Below the pieces are notes generated by a model. It was not told the origin of the DNA and did no database searches. It saw only the letters and a program-made list of their open reading frames with translations. A stretch of 64,000 nucleotides of DNA from Darksidea phi (Eukaryota; Ascomycota; Dothideomycetes; Pleosporales; Lentitheciaceae), in contig JASJFT010000181.1 of the NCBI GenBank assembly GCA_030770425.1, positions 30,442-94,441 on the forward strand, given 5' to 3'. Shown piece by piece: positions 1 through 11,127 of this stretch. The first letter of the stretch is position 1. Each line of letters opens with the position of its first letter. The translations under genes were made by a program, and so were the position numbers.

Positions 1-357
1 CCGGGGCCGGCCGCTAGGGTAACTATCAATACTCAGTATGCGGTTTGGACCGTTGAAGTAGCCTATACGGCCATCACATACTCACTGAAATGACCTATGC
101 ATAGTTCACCTCCTCAAACAGCTTTGCGGGAGGAAGCATCGACTGAGTTTTTGCATCAGCATGAAAAGGTGGGTGCTATGGTATCAAATGCTATATTTTG
201 ATTGGTGGATTCAGGAGACGCCTTTAATATGCCCGCAGACGCCGCTGCTACTGGGCAAGCTCGATCACGATCAGATAAATGGGGCTCATGGAATTGCGCA
301 TACCTCCAGAAGTATCGAGCTGGGGCGTTCACATACTTAGTAGCTACGATAACTGAG
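1..357. other. Upstream region of carboxylesterase, no gene seen
   Basis: No convincing coding sequence is visible. The reading frame of the downstream esterase is open from 202, but the residues before the ATG at 358 are not signal-peptide-like, so I treat this stretch as promoter and 5' leader. Confidence 0.5.
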
Positions 358-2390
358 ATGGTGCGCACATGGTGGCTTCTTCTCCTTCTTCTGGGGAACT
401 CATGCGTCCTCTTAGCACTCTCCGATTCGCCAGTAGCACACTCCCAAGCCGGCGTCTTCCACGGGCGGTACTTATCAGAATTCGACCAACACGTCTATCT
501 CGGCATCAAGTTTGCGCCAAAGCCGGAGCGTTTCGCTCCGGCTACGCTGATTGAAGGTGCACCTACAAAGCACTTCAACGCCACCCAGTACGGTCTCGAC
601 TGCACGGGCTATGGGTCTGACACGAACAAGCTCGTTGCCGGTGGATGGACGCAAATGGGGGAAGACTGTTTGCATCTGAACATCGTCAAGCCGAACACGA
701 ACGAGACGGACCTTCCAATCCTTCTCTGGATCTACGGCGGTGGATGGCAGCAAGGCGCGACGAGTGATCCACGGTAGGACCCAACCAAGCGAAATTAGAG
801 AATGAACTTGACGCTGATGATGCAGTTATAACATGAGCTACATTGTCCAGCAATCCGTTCTTAATAACAAGCCTGTCATTGGCATATCTATCAATTATCG
901 CATGGCAGCCTTTGGTTTCATCTACAGTAAGGAGATCGCCGACACGGGCAACCAAAACCTCGGCTTGCGCGATCAACGGCTCGCAATCCAGTGGGTGAAT
1001 AAGCACATCTCATCCTTTGGCGGTGACCCTTCAAAAGTCACTATTTGGGGTAAGTTCCAGTCCCTAGCTTATGAACGATGATCTCGAGTTACGTTGCAAA
1101 GTCTGTAAACTTTGCAATAGGTTTCCCGTGCAGCATTTCCCCGTATCTAGTCTCTCGAAAGGGAGACAGCCTGCTGCAGGTATTACTCCTTAAGGTCTAT
1201 CAGAAGTAGCAACGTACATAAGAATAACTCAAAACCTAGTTGCTTGCAATAAATGTGGAAGACTAGCGTACATAGACTTCTGCCCTAGTACTGTCTAATG
1301 GATACTTTCAGGCGAGAGCGCTGGCGCTTATTCCGTCGGCGACCACATCAATGCGTACAACGGTAACACCGACGGACTCTTTCGCGCCGCAATCATAGAA
1401 AGTGGCAACTCGGTCGGGGCGCCTCTCAATGGCACAGACTGGTATCAGCACATGTATGACAACCTCACTGCTTCAGTGAGCTGTGCCAGCGCAAACGATA
1501 CACTTCAATGTCTGCGCGACGTGCCCTATGAAAGGATTGCCCCATACGGATCCCAGGGTCTTGAGTGGTTCCACGTTATCGACAGCTCTTTCATCCCGCG
1601 CTACGGCCAACAATCCCTCATGTTGGGCAAGTTCGCAAAAATTCCCATCATTCTAGGAACAAACACGGACGAGGGCTTTGGTGTAATGGGCGTGAATGAT
1701 GACGCGCAAGCTATCGAGCAGCTCGTGCACTCCAAGCGCTGGAATGTCAACGAAACAGTCGCCAAGAAGCTACTGGACTTGTACCCCAATGACCCTGCGC
1801 TGGGCGAGCCGTATGGCTGGGGCGATAGAACGTGGCCGGAGAACGGATTGCAGTGGAAAAGATATCAGAGTATCGCGACAGATTTGACCATGTATGCACC
1901 GAGAAGGTTGATGGCTCAGCAAATGAGTAAATATGTAAAGGATGTGTATTCTTATCGATGGGACGCGCCGAAGTTCAACAACACGCCTACCACGATTGGA
2001 ATCAACCATTTCTCCGAGGTGCGCATTCCCATTGCTATAGGTAGTGTCAATGCACTGATGGTAGGCAGATACCTTTTGTGTTTGGTAACACAGAGCAGCA
2101 GATCACGCCACTGGGGAACAGCTCTGCAGACTTTAAGCTATCTAAGCTGGTCATGAGGATGTGGACATCCTTCGCATATGATCTAGACCCAAATGGCCAT
2201 GGAGGTAAGCCCACTTGCCAATGATTCCATAAATGTCTGGCTGATGCATGCGGTAGTTTCTGGAATCACAGAATGGCCGCAATACGGAGGAAGTACGCAC
2301 AATTTTGTTTTCAGGACTGACAAGAGCTACATCGAAGATGATGTTGACAGGGCAGAGGGTGTTGCTTACATCAATAATTTAATACGGTAG
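358..2390 (+). CDS. Secreted type B carboxylesterase/lipase
   Basis: Five exons give 533 aa: 358-773, 826-1049, 1312-2018, 2069-2204, 2272-2390. The ATG at 358 is chosen because it opens a hydrophobic signal peptide (MVRTWWLLLLLLG, about residues 1-25). The nucleophile elbow GESAG is assembled across intron 2 (residues 214-218, Ser216); the acid is probably Glu334 in NTDEG and the base His446 in INHFSE. An oxyanion-type motif WIYGGGW lies in exon 1. Family knowledge: these alpha/beta hydrolases split carboxylic esters and in fungi are usually extracellular. Several N-x-S/T sites fit secretion. Intron 2 (262 nt) is much longer than the others (about 50-70 nt). Substrate cannot be told from sequence. 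The family call is secure; the last junction (2204/2272) is the least certain. Confidence 0.9.
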
Positions 2391-2779
2391 TGGCCTAAAG
2401 ACTGATAACGCGTAAGTAATGCACTTCCTCGGGGAGTAGGTGGTATATTTATTAAGCGTAGGAGCCTAGGTATTCAAAATCGATGGGCATGCTTGTAGTA
2501 AGATTATGGAATGGGGATAGAGGGAGATCCACTTGTGAAGGATGTGTGAATTATCGAAGAGTTGAACAACAACACGATAGCGCAAACAAGAGGCCGACTT
2601 CAATGAAGGCTTTTTTATACATCCGCGAAACTATTAGTTCTTTTTCCTCGTCAACGAATCCTGGCACTTATCAAGTTATCTAGAGTTGTAGACCCCCACG
2701 TTGAGCGAAACTCAGTACGCACATTGAGCGCCGTTGGATCTCACGCTGCGCGTTATCACTCAGAGCCGCGCCCGCAGGT
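2391..2779. other. Intergenic, no gene seen
   Basis: This is the 3' flank of the esterase and the 5' flank of the next gene. The frame of the next gene is open back to 2705 and a possible AG acceptor sits just before 2778, so an undetected upstream exon is conceivable. Confidence 0.4.
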
Positions 2780-3826
2780 ATGAGGGATTTGGTGACATCT
2801 AACGGGCTATTCGAACCGGCACATAGCTACACGGAAGATCTTCAGCAGGAAAACACTATCTTTCTTCGGATATCTATGCGGGAGGTAGACACAAGTGTTC
2901 GGAACATTCTTCAGCATCGCCGAAATCTCAACGACAAGTCCATTGCACTGGAATTTTTTGGAAGTGCCGACTGGCACAATATCGTGCCGAACGCAGACGT
3001 ATATCTACTTCGCCAACTCGAAGAAGTCGACTACGAAGACAGTTTAGGGCTCCTAAGTGTACCAACACTCCGCGAAGACTTAGAAGCAGGCGTACCGGAG
3101 GCACTCATCGCCGTAATTTTTCTCATCATCATCCGTTACGGGAATAAGCTGCATCTGCACTTCGACTCTAGCTCCTTCCTACACAACTTTCCCATCCTCA
3201 GAGACCTTTTCCACGAACCAAAGGTTTCCTCACGTACGGGGTACAAGACGTGGTCGCGTCCTACCCAATGGGAGAAACCTTACTGGACAATCCTTCTTAA
3301 AGCGTTGGCACCGCGGCTGCAAACGCTCGAGCTGCCCATGACGTGGAGCATGGCGTCAACGGTCTCCTATCCGCCGTTCAAGACTATGATTCCGATCTCG
3401 CGCTTTCCAATTTTTTACAACCTGCAGCGTTTAGTGCTTCCTTACTTCGCTGTTATACCACGACCAAAGACCTGCGTCACCGTACTACCGACATCCGCCC
3501 TTCCAGCTTCGTTGGTCGAACTGGTTATCACGGAGGTATATCCATCGCTCTTCTTTCTTGAATGGCTGCGAGAAGTGCAGGCAGACAAGAAGAGATTGAA
3601 GCAGCTTGAAGCTATTGAGGTCCATTTCAACGACTCTTTCGTTCGACGTTCCTACGATGCTTTTGTCGTAGAGGCAAACGGAAATGGCGGCTATTTAAGT
3701 TATGAGCCACCGATTTTAGTTATACCCCTCGTGAAGAATGGGGATGGGGGAACAGCTAGGCAGCTAGAGAGGGGTGATATTCGATCACAAACAAGGGATC
3801 AAGGAGGGTATGCAGAAGTGGGATGA
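2780..3826 (+). CDS. Uncharacterised leucine-rich protein, F-box-family-like
   Basis: Single-exon frame of 348 aa. I do not recognise a named family, but the protein resembles the neighbour at 4355-5428. Shared traits are irregular leucine-rich segments such as LKALAPRLQTLELP and NLQRLVLPYF, then the block PASLVELVI (neighbour: PPSLEELVI), followed by a stretch naming an 'EWLREVQADKKRLKQLEAIE'-type helix that matches the neighbour's 'DKDTLSRLAKIEV' region. Fungal proteins of this build normally carry an N-terminal F-box. Here that part is absent or sits in an unseen upstream exon. The C-terminus (about residues 310-348) is polar and low in complexity. A substrate-recognition role in ubiquitin ligation is only an inference. 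Confidence 0.6.
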   Translation: MRDLVTSNGLFEPAHSYTEDLQQENTIFLRISMREVDTSVRNILQHRRNLNDKSIALEFFGSADWHNIVPNADVYLLRQLEEVDYEDSLGLLSVPTLREDLEAGVPEALIAVIFLIIIRYGNKLHLHFDSSSFLHNFPILRDLFHEPKVSSRTGYKTWSRPTQWEKPYWTILLKALAPRLQTLELPMTWSMASTVSYPPFKTMIPISRFPIFYNLQRLVLPYFAVIPRPKTCVTVLPTSALPASLVELVITEVYPSLFFLEWLREVQADKKRLKQLEAIEVHFNDSFVRRSYDAFVVEANGNGGYLSYEPPILVIPLVKNGDGGTARQLERGDIRSQTRDQGGYAEVG

Positions 3827-4354
3827 TTAGCCAGTTTGTGAGATGTTTGAAAGGAGGGTTTTAGCGCTTGTTTGAGAGGCCCTACTTATGAAGGGTTGAT
3901 GATGTGTTGATGTGAGGCAGATTGGGGTATATCTACTGGGGCCTGTTTGATTTCGGGGTACGAGCTAACGCCCAACGCTTACTCTGCGGTGCTTTCGATG
4001 TGTCTTCATGTGCGTAAGCAAGGTATGGCCTACCCTCATTAGCAATTTATCATGTGTTTGGAGTCATCCATATGCTCTCGCGTCGTGTGTTCGTCGTAAA
4101 AGCGATGCTCCCATTGCTGCTCAGAAGAGTTCGAGCCAGGTTGAACACGTCGAAACATGCGTTTACACAGTGCGTTGGAGATTCAATAGCTTTCGGGCGT
4201 TCACAACCGCCAACAGATACACTAACGTATGCTGTTGGCCCATGCGATTTGCCAAGTCAGGCGAAAATGAGTTACTTACTTTATAAGGTTTTCTCGCGAG
4301 AGCGAGACTTTCATCCAGATATACTTTTCGCTTCCTCTAGGGCTATGCAAAGAA
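3827..4354. other. Intergenic, no gene seen
   Basis: The frames here (for example 4008-4286 and 4054-4452) show no conserved features. I see no RNA gene or repeat. Confidence 0.4.
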
Positions 4355-5428
4355 ATGATCATCCATATGAACACGGATTCGTACCGGGGCGCTTCTCTCT
4401 TAGGCCTCCCGAACGAAGTGAAAGAGGAGATGTTTGCCCAAATCTCCAATAAGCGGACCAAGCGCAAGCTGTCCCGTCAGCGCGACCTGCACAGCCTATC
4501 AGGCTCCTGCAAGCTACTTCATCTTAGAGCGCAAGAGTATTTGATGAAGCACCCCATTGTCTGCTCTTCAAATATCGCCAGCTTTCTGAGGACTCGGCTG
4601 GCAAACCCATCTCCCGGTATGGATACTGAAAGTATTGAAATCGTTCCTGGACCACAGAGGCTGTGTCCTCTCGGGAACGTAATACCGGATGTCGGTTTGA
4701 GGAATCAGTGTCGACGAAGAGTTCAAGCCGCGACCTCAAATAGTGGTCAAGCGAACGACTGGTGGCACCTACTGATGGAAGGTCGAGAGCATTGGGCATA
4801 CCTCGCTCTTCTGCTGGTCATGTTCCCCAGTATCACGGAACTCTACTTGGACGGGACTCAGATGAACGAATACCCCTTTCTCAGTGGCCTGATTACCGAA
4901 CCTATAGCAATAAACTACGCCAGCAGCGTTTGCTGGACGCCTGCGGGGTCTTGGCATAAAGACTATCTCGGGAACATACTTGATATCATTGCCAACGGTC
5001 TGACTGCAATCAGCTTGCCGTCTCGATGGATATTGAACATCGATTTACTACCCATTGCCTCTGGTCTGCGAAGATTGTTCCAAGTGCGTCATCTCGAAGT
5101 GCCGTTCTACGCCCTCTCTTATGGCCAAGTCTGGGGCATAAGTGTGACTTCGCTCATTTTGCCTCAGCAGCTCCCTCCGAGTTTAGAAGAGCTAGTAATA
5201 CTGCATGAGCCGTTTCCGAATGGAATGCGCATATTTGAGTTGCTTGACAACTTCGTACGCGATAAAGACACACTCAGTAGGCTGGCCAAGATTGAGGTTC
5301 GTCTTGAACAGCCGTGGTGGGTGGACTGCTTTGGATTGCAAAGGGTAGAGCGTATCGTTGGCGCTGCTAAACAGCGAGGCATAGGTGTTTACATTTGGCC
5401 TCTGAGATATAGCCCTCGCCTGGGCTAG
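4355..5428 (+). CDS. F-box-like leucine-rich protein
   Basis: Single-exon frame of 357 aa; the start could be the ATG at 4355 or the next in-frame ATG at 4367. Residues about 15-65 look like a degenerate F-box: LLGLPNEVKEEMFAQI, then a basic linker, then LHSLSGSCKLLHLRAQEYL. The rest holds irregular leucine-rich segments (LLVMFPSITELYLDG, QVRHLEVPFY, PPSLEELVILHE). In known fungal F-box proteins the N-terminal box binds Skp1 in an SCF ubiquitin ligase and the leucine-rich part selects the target. That role is inferred here. It appears to be a tandem relative of the gene at 2780-3826. Confidence 0.7.
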   Translation: MIIHMNTDSYRGASLLGLPNEVKEEMFAQISNKRTKRKLSRQRDLHSLSGSCKLLHLRAQEYLMKHPIVCSSNIASFLRTRLANPSPGMDTESIEIVPGPQRLCPLGNVIPDVGLRNQCRRRVQAATSNSGQANDWWHLLMEGREHWAYLALLLVMFPSITELYLDGTQMNEYPFLSGLITEPIAINYASSVCWTPAGSWHKDYLGNILDIIANGLTAISLPSRWILNIDLLPIASGLRRLFQVRHLEVPFYALSYGQVWGISVTSLILPQQLPPSLEELVILHEPFPNGMRIFELLDNFVRDKDTLSRLAKIEVRLEQPWWVDCFGLQRVERIVGAAKQRGIGVYIWPLRYSPRLG

Positions 5429-5832
5429 CTGTATATAGACTGTGAGAAGCCAAACAGGCGAGAGTCGCCGTCAATGTGAGATGAGTATGACGGCATATCA
5501 CGCCGCGTATGATTTTGAAGTACTTTAGAGCTGCCTGTGAGGTCAACACGTAGCACGGTTTGCTGAATACAATAGTGTATCATTTCTCTAGGATACTAAG
5601 AGTTTTGCTGTGTGTATGTCATAGCGCCATAAGCATTTTGTTGAAACCTTTACACTCTGTATGTCAACACGGCTCACAGTACCGGAAATGCCAGAGCGGA
5701 GGTTCGTTGACTAAGCCATATCAAGTTAGCGCATTTCCACAACAAGCGGTCATTACATCATCCGTCTTCGGACACTCCAACCTCCACCTACCTCAACTGC
5801 ATACCACCCATACCATTCCCACTAGGCCCAGT
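5429..5832. other. Intergenic leader of thioredoxin gene
   Basis: The frame of the thioredoxin is open back to 5560, but the extra residues are not conserved thioredoxin sequence. The CT-rich stretch just before 5833 looks like a fungal 5' untranslated region. Confidence 0.4.
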
Positions 5833-6153
5833 ATGACGACACAAATCCCCGTCCTCGACTCCAAAACTGCCTACCTCAAAGCCGTCATGTACGAAGGCGT
5901 AACCGTCCTCGAAGGCACCGCAACCTGGTGTTCGCAATGCAAAGCCATCGCGCCGGAGGTCGAAAAAATGGTCTCGGAATTCCCAGATGTGCACTTTTTC
6001 ACCTATGATGTTGAAGAGACACCGGATATTGCGCACGAACTGGGAGTCAGTCAGATGCCGACGTTTAGTGTGTTTAAGGATGGGGACATCCAGGAGGGTG
6101 TTACAGGGGCCAGGCCGAAGGAGGTGAAGAAGGCTATTGAGAACTGTTTGTAA
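5833..6153 (+). CDS. Thioredoxin
   Basis: Intronless, 106 aa, normal length for a cytosolic thioredoxin. The redox site is Trp32-Cys33-Ser-Gln-Cys36-Lys; the usual fungal form is WCGPCK, so the two residues between the cysteines are changed (SQ for GP). The cis-proline motif QMPTFSVFKDG is present at about residues 75-85. The ATG at 5833 is preferred over more upstream starts because the protein then begins directly at the thioredoxin fold, as in the family. Known role: NADPH/thioredoxin-reductase-driven reduction of protein disulfides. The altered active-site dipeptide is known to shift redox potential in this family, so substrate range may differ from housekeeping thioredoxin. Confidence 0.93.
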   Translation: MTTQIPVLDSKTAYLKAVMYEGVTVLEGTATWCSQCKAIAPEVEKMVSEFPDVHFFTYDVEETPDIAHELGVSQMPTFSVFKDGDIQEGVTGARPKEVKKAIENCL

Positions 6154-8736
6154 GGACGGAGTGGGGAGGAGTGGGAGTGTTAGGGGAAGAGCGGGTCGCA
6201 ATTAATTTATCAGAGATTTGCAAAGGATGCGAAATTTGTCTCAACCGGTTGGAAATTACTTATGTATGCGTCAAAAAAGTAACATCAGGTCTTCTGAGTG
6301 ATTCATGTAGCCTCAGTTTGCACTTCATAATACTCTTTCTTTAGAAGCAACTGACTTTGAGACCGTCTTGTAATCTTCTCATTGGCAAACAATGATGACT
6401 GCTTTTAACTCCACGTCTTCTAGGTTGAACCCATGGAATTACGGAAATTTTTTCATGGTCCGCGATACAGTTATAGAGCGACACTTATATTATCGGAAGG
6501 CAGCGATCGTATCAGTCGTTCATCAGCAGTGTGCTTGCATTCGCTTCCCCCCCAAAACGACCATGGGAACGTATATAATCTACAGGAACCACCAGTATAC
6601 CAGTAGCCCTAACAAGCCCCCTTATAAATACGACTACGATCAAAAGGGTTCTTCCCCTTTTTCATAGTACTATAGAACTCAGCCCTGTTTAACTAGCAGA
6701 TCAGAGCTAGAGCATGCATACGACAAGAGACTCCACATCAATATCAGCGGGAAGGTATCTCAATTGAGCCGTTTTTTGAATCGAACACCGAAGTGCTAAC
6801 ACTTCGGGGCTTTGAAATGTTCTAGGGCCTGTCTTTGATTATTTGCTCCTCAGACGAGCCATTACACACATCGTCATCGGTTAGGGGTAGGTTGAACACT
6901 GTAGGACGTGGCGACGGATCAATAGCATGCGTCGCTACGCTATTGATCGAATATGTCTGTTTCACTGTGGTGCGAAGTGTACAAGACGTCTCTCAAAGCA
7001 TTGCCTTGGGCGGTCGTTCCTACACATGGTAACTTCCTCTTCTCTGGCTGGTCTTTTCGCATCTCAGGTGGATGCACAGTCGACGTGCAAGAGGTCCATG
7101 AGTGGGAGCCGACCAGTCTGCCAGACACATACGGGTCGCGCATTATTAATCCGAAGTACGCATACCCGAAGCGTACGCGACGTAAATGCTCGTATCGAAG
7201 CTTGCAGACACAAGACGTCAAGCTAACCTCAACAATAGGCCGATCCTGTCCGCTTACCCTAGTCGCATCCTAGTCTGTTGAGCGCGCTTGGGATCGATAG
7301 ATCAGCGTCGCAGTGCATACGCATACAAGCGCACGTGAAAATAGCACCGGTGGCGTGAGAATCGGGGCGTAAACCCTGTCGGTGTGAAATTCCAAACGAC
7401 TGTCCAAAAGCCAAAGTCTAGACAATGGCGAACCTTGGGACTCTGGCTCTACACCGAGGCTTCAATCGGCGCTTCTGACCTCTGGTACGCAGAAGTTGAC
7501 GCCGGAGCCGAGGTGTGCTTGCCGGACATTCAAATGGGCGAATGACTAAGCGAGGCGGATGAGCGATGCCGACGCCGACGGGGACAGGCACCAAGCTCTT
7601 CACATGCATCTGCTACCTCGTTCTCTCTTCCCAACAACATGCAGTCCCATGGACACAATGCAGTCATTTGCACGTGTGATTGACATACGACAGCACTTGT
7701 GCATATTCACGCAGCCGCACACAGTTCCCCCGACATCGATGCCTAGCACTGGCCGACTCTGTGCCGCCTTGCTATGATTGCGTCTTGATAAGGCAGCATA
7801 TCGGCCAATTGGACTCGACGTCTCACCGTTGCAGAGCAGCACGCCATGCACAACCCCTCATTTCTGATACTCGACCGCCATCTATCAACGGTCAAACAGG
7901 CGGTTGGGTGAGGGGCTCGACCCAGTCAGATAGCTGCCGCTGGGTTCGGAGTAGAGTGCCGTATGCATGGCGTACACTTCAGACCGGACAGGACCGCCCT
8001 GATTGAACAATTACAATAGCGCCGCTCGGAAATCATGGCCAATTCTCGTTCTATACATGCGCCCAGCAGCCGGGCCACTCCACACTGTCAAACCGGTCAA
8101 CAGCCGCATCGTGTCTACCTCCGCGGGCCGGCTTGGCATCACCTACCGGCATGCTCAAACAAGGAAGCGAGCTCCCTGTTCACAGGAGAAATACCGGGCC
8201 GCAGGAGGCATGCAGCGTGGAGCGTGGAGCGTGCAGCGTTGTCACCTTATCGTTCGCCATGGCTAGCGAAATAGGCCCATGCACCCTTCGCTTTCACATG
8301 CTTCCCGCTAGGAACACCCAATCCACCCCCAAGTCTTCAGTGCCCGCGCAACAATCGGATATATTCTGGGATACTGCGCTCCTGTGTGCCAGTCGCACTC
8401 ATCTCCTGCTTCCGCCGCAACCAGCCAGAAACAAGCCCACCAGAAACCGCGCAGGTACGGTACCGACCTATCACCCCGTTATCGATAGTATCAAAAGTCG
8501 CTGTCACATGTGAATCCACCCCACTAACATTTCATTGCGCAGTCCGCAGCCGCCGTTTTCAGCACCGCCCGCCACTCCGTCGTCATTTCCTGAGCGAGGC
8601 GCATAAATAAGGTGTGTTGGGCCGATCCGCCCGTTCCTGGACAACAATTTCTCGCTTTGATTCAACGTTCTAACATTCGACTCTCAGTTGCTTTGAACGA
8701 ACCCATCGCTTCCCAATCCACGGAACTGCACCTTCG
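6154..8736. other. 2.6 kb gene-poor stretch
   Basis: No frame here shows a protein family, codon pattern or plausible splice partners; the longest (8133-8513, 6953-7273) look random. A short perfect hairpin lies at 6788-6807 (stem ccgaagtg, loop ctaa). The last few hundred bases, rich in pyrimidines and ending at 8736, probably hold the promoter and leader of the perilipin-like gene. Confidence 0.4.
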
Positions 8737-9452
8737 ATGCCTCACGCGGAAAAAGACACAACTTCTCTCACTAACGGCGAGATGAGCAACAACGGCCCCG
8801 TTACGAACGGTGACGGCCCGCATTCGAAGGTCCTATCGGTATGTATCCCACCCCCACCATTCCGATGTACCGGAACGCTTTGCCGCTGCAGCCGAAGCCA
8901 TGCATTCCATCCCACGTTGCAGGGCGTTGCAGAAACCAAAATCGCTAATTCGTTGAACAGCATCTGCACTCATACCCCGTGGTGCACGACTCATTCGAAG
9001 CCTACAAGTCACACCCCTTCGGCGCAAGGTCCCTCGCACTCATCAACGAATCCTACCAGCGCTTCGTCGCCCCGCTACACCCCTACCTGCAGACGCCTTA
9101 CTCCTACCTATCGCCTTATCTCAGCCGCGCGGACGAGCTCGGCGACAATGGCCTCAGCAAAGTCGAGCACCGCTTCCCCATTGTCAAAGAAGATACCTCA
9201 AAGCTGAAGCAAACCGTTTTCGACTACGCCTCGCTCCCACTCCAGGTCGCGGGCAAGGGCAAGGAGTACGTCTTCGGCACGTGGCAGGACGAGTACAGCA
9301 AGACGTATGGCCAAGACGGCCTAGTGAAGAACATCAAGGCGCTCATCAGCACCGAGTTGAAGTTCGGGCTCGATGCGTATGGGCTGGTTACAGAATACCT
9401 CCGCAAAGGCAAGAAGGAGACAAGCAAGAAGGTCGATGAGGTGAAGCAGTAA
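8737..9452 (+). CDS. Perilipin-like / Cap20-type lipid-droplet protein
   Basis: Two exons, 8737-8838 and 8961-9452, give 197 aa. The join restores a continuous HLHSYPVVHDSFEAYKSHPFG segment typical of fungal Cap20/perilipin proteins. The central part contains YSYLSPYLSRADELGDNGLSKVE and a long amphipathic stretch to a lysine-rich C-terminus. In Colletotrichum, Cap20 is an appressorium-associated virulence factor and related proteins coat lipid droplets and limit lipolysis. That knowledge supports the call; the role here is inferred. The N-terminal 34 residues are Asn/Gly/Thr-rich and probably disordered. The intron is 122 nt. Confidence 0.85.
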
Positions 9453-10144
9453 GCAATGTTCATGGCCAGCATCGTCGAGATTACGCATTAGGACGCTCAA
9501 CCAAAAGGCAGCCGACCTCTTAGCTTGTAGAATGTTCAGTACCTGTAATGAGTGGCACGCGGGAGATTGCGCGAGTAGATGTTCTTTCTTTACTGCTTAG
9601 ATACCATTTCCTCTCACTTCTCTCGGTGTGGCCACAGCGTTCGTCATGGCTCTTTCGGATACGATACGTACTTTAGGGATACACTAAACAAATAAAATCA
9701 TGTTGATTTCAAGCTTGACCGTTGCTCTTTGTTGCGCAATACATCCACGCATTTCACGGTGATCTGACGCTTCTCCACAGTTTCCATGCCAACTGAATTC
9801 CGCGTTTGACACAGGATAGATTTTGGTATATGGCCCTTGAAGTTCATCGGGCTACAAGCCGATAGGCCCAGGTTGGAAGAAATTGAGGATGAGTCAACGG
9901 AGGCGGCCGTTGCGTCGGTGAAGCGAAATCGACCATGTCCACGCAATCAAGAGCCACATGGCACATGACCGTTGCAAAATTCGACCCAGAAGCCTTGATT
10001 TTTGTTCTGATTATCGAAGTACACGCCCGAATGGCAGGTCGCTTGGTTTCCTGCCCATCCTGTGATAACCCTCGACATGCTCATGCAGGATCATCTCGTG
10101 TGTCAAACCATGCCCATCTACGCCCAGCCATGACCAAGGAAAGC
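9453..10144. other. Convergent intergenic region
   Basis: This lies between the 3' ends of the perilipin-like gene (+) and the eL27 gene (-). Small frames on both strands look random. No RNA gene is visible. Confidence 0.4.
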
Positions 10145-10816
10145 TTAGAACTGTAACGGAGTGAAGAACCACCTGTTCTTGCCCGACTGGTATCGCTCCT
10201 CGAACGCCTTCTTCACCGTCTTCTTGGCATCCTCCCGCTGCGAAACCTCCTTGAATGTGTCGGCCGAGACAACGCCCTTCAGGTTCTCGAGCTCGATTGT
10301 GTAGCGGGTGGGCATGAGGTGAGTGTCTGCCGCAATTAGCTTTGTCCCTCTTTCAGATTGTCAATGTCCACGCACAGTTGACCTGCTTGATGAAGGGCTT
10401 GACCTTGCTCTTCTTTGCCTGCTTAGCTTTCGACATGCGGCGGGTGACCTTGGATGGGTAGCGCTCAATGCCGGCGACGAGGGCGTGCGGGAAGGGGTGC
10501 GACTTGGTGCCGTTGTCAAGTGGTGAAATGATCACACACTTCTTGCCGGCATAGCGGCCGCGGGTAATGATCTGGGACATTATGAGTTCGTGTTCGGTAT
10601 CAATTCGAGCGGTATTCGACGTACGACAACGCGTCCGACCTTGAGGCTACAGAGAGAGTCAGTCAATGTTCTCTAGTAATTCTTGATATCACCAGAGCCA
10701 AGCGATCAAGGAGTGTGACGGCCTTTGGTCGTCCCAGACATCGGGTGTGGTCGCGGCTTCCCAATCGCAGGCCCCAAATCCTCCACGAAAGTATTTAGGG
10801 GTACTTACAACTTCAT
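10145..10816 (-). CDS. RPL27: 60S ribosomal protein eL27
   Basis: Four exons read on the minus strand: 10809-10816 (8 nt), 10625-10646 (22 nt), 10376-10571, 10145-10326; 135 aa, the family length. The first two exons encode only MKFLKVGRVV, the conserved eL27 start, and the third opens with [11 protein letters not shown]. Junction three restores [12 protein letters not shown]. The end [10 protein letters not shown] is the family C-terminus. Introns carry GTAAGT, GTACGT and GTGCGT donors. A plain ATG frame starting at 10580 would give a wrong N-terminus (MSQ instead of MKF), so simple gene finders could misplace the start. Role: protein of the large ribosomal subunit. It is divergently arranged with SOF1, 311 bp away. 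Confidence 0.95.
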
Positions 10817-11127
10817 CTTCGCTGTTTCTCGTGGCGGGTGTAGATGGCTGGTCGGTGAGGTTAGTTGAAGTCGCGATCTTAGCCCATCATCAAATTCGTG
10901 TGCGGCGGGTTCGCTTAAACCTTTCTCCGAACCCCCGCTAAAACTAAATTCTTGGCAAAACTTTTTGATCCACGCGCGAGGAAGAACTACTGTACCATGG
11001 CATCTGCCTAACCGGCATTTTCATATTGACAATATGTGTGAGATACAGTGATCGAAGGCATCAAGACTCCTCGCCGTACACCACTGCACGGTACAATCGA
11101 TCTCCGGTCGAAACCTCGCGACCCAGC
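10817..11127. promoter_or_regulatory. Divergent promoter region of eL27 and SOF1
   Basis: This 311 bp stretch separates the eL27 start codon (minus) from the SOF1 start codon (plus), so both promoters and both 5' leaders must lie within it or overlap the genes. The two products act in ribosome production, so a shared growth-responsive control is plausible but only inferred. I did not identify a specific binding site. Confidence 0.5.

Noticed and set aside
6780..6830. tRNA-like sequence gaatcgaacacc with a hairpin
   Set aside because: Only a T-arm-like string is present; there is no acceptor, D or anticodon arm. The hairpin 6788-6807 is too short to be a tRNA.
6927..7273. Overlapping short frames in the 6.2-8.7 kb gap
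   Set aside because: Three frames overlap on both strands with similar length, as expected at random.
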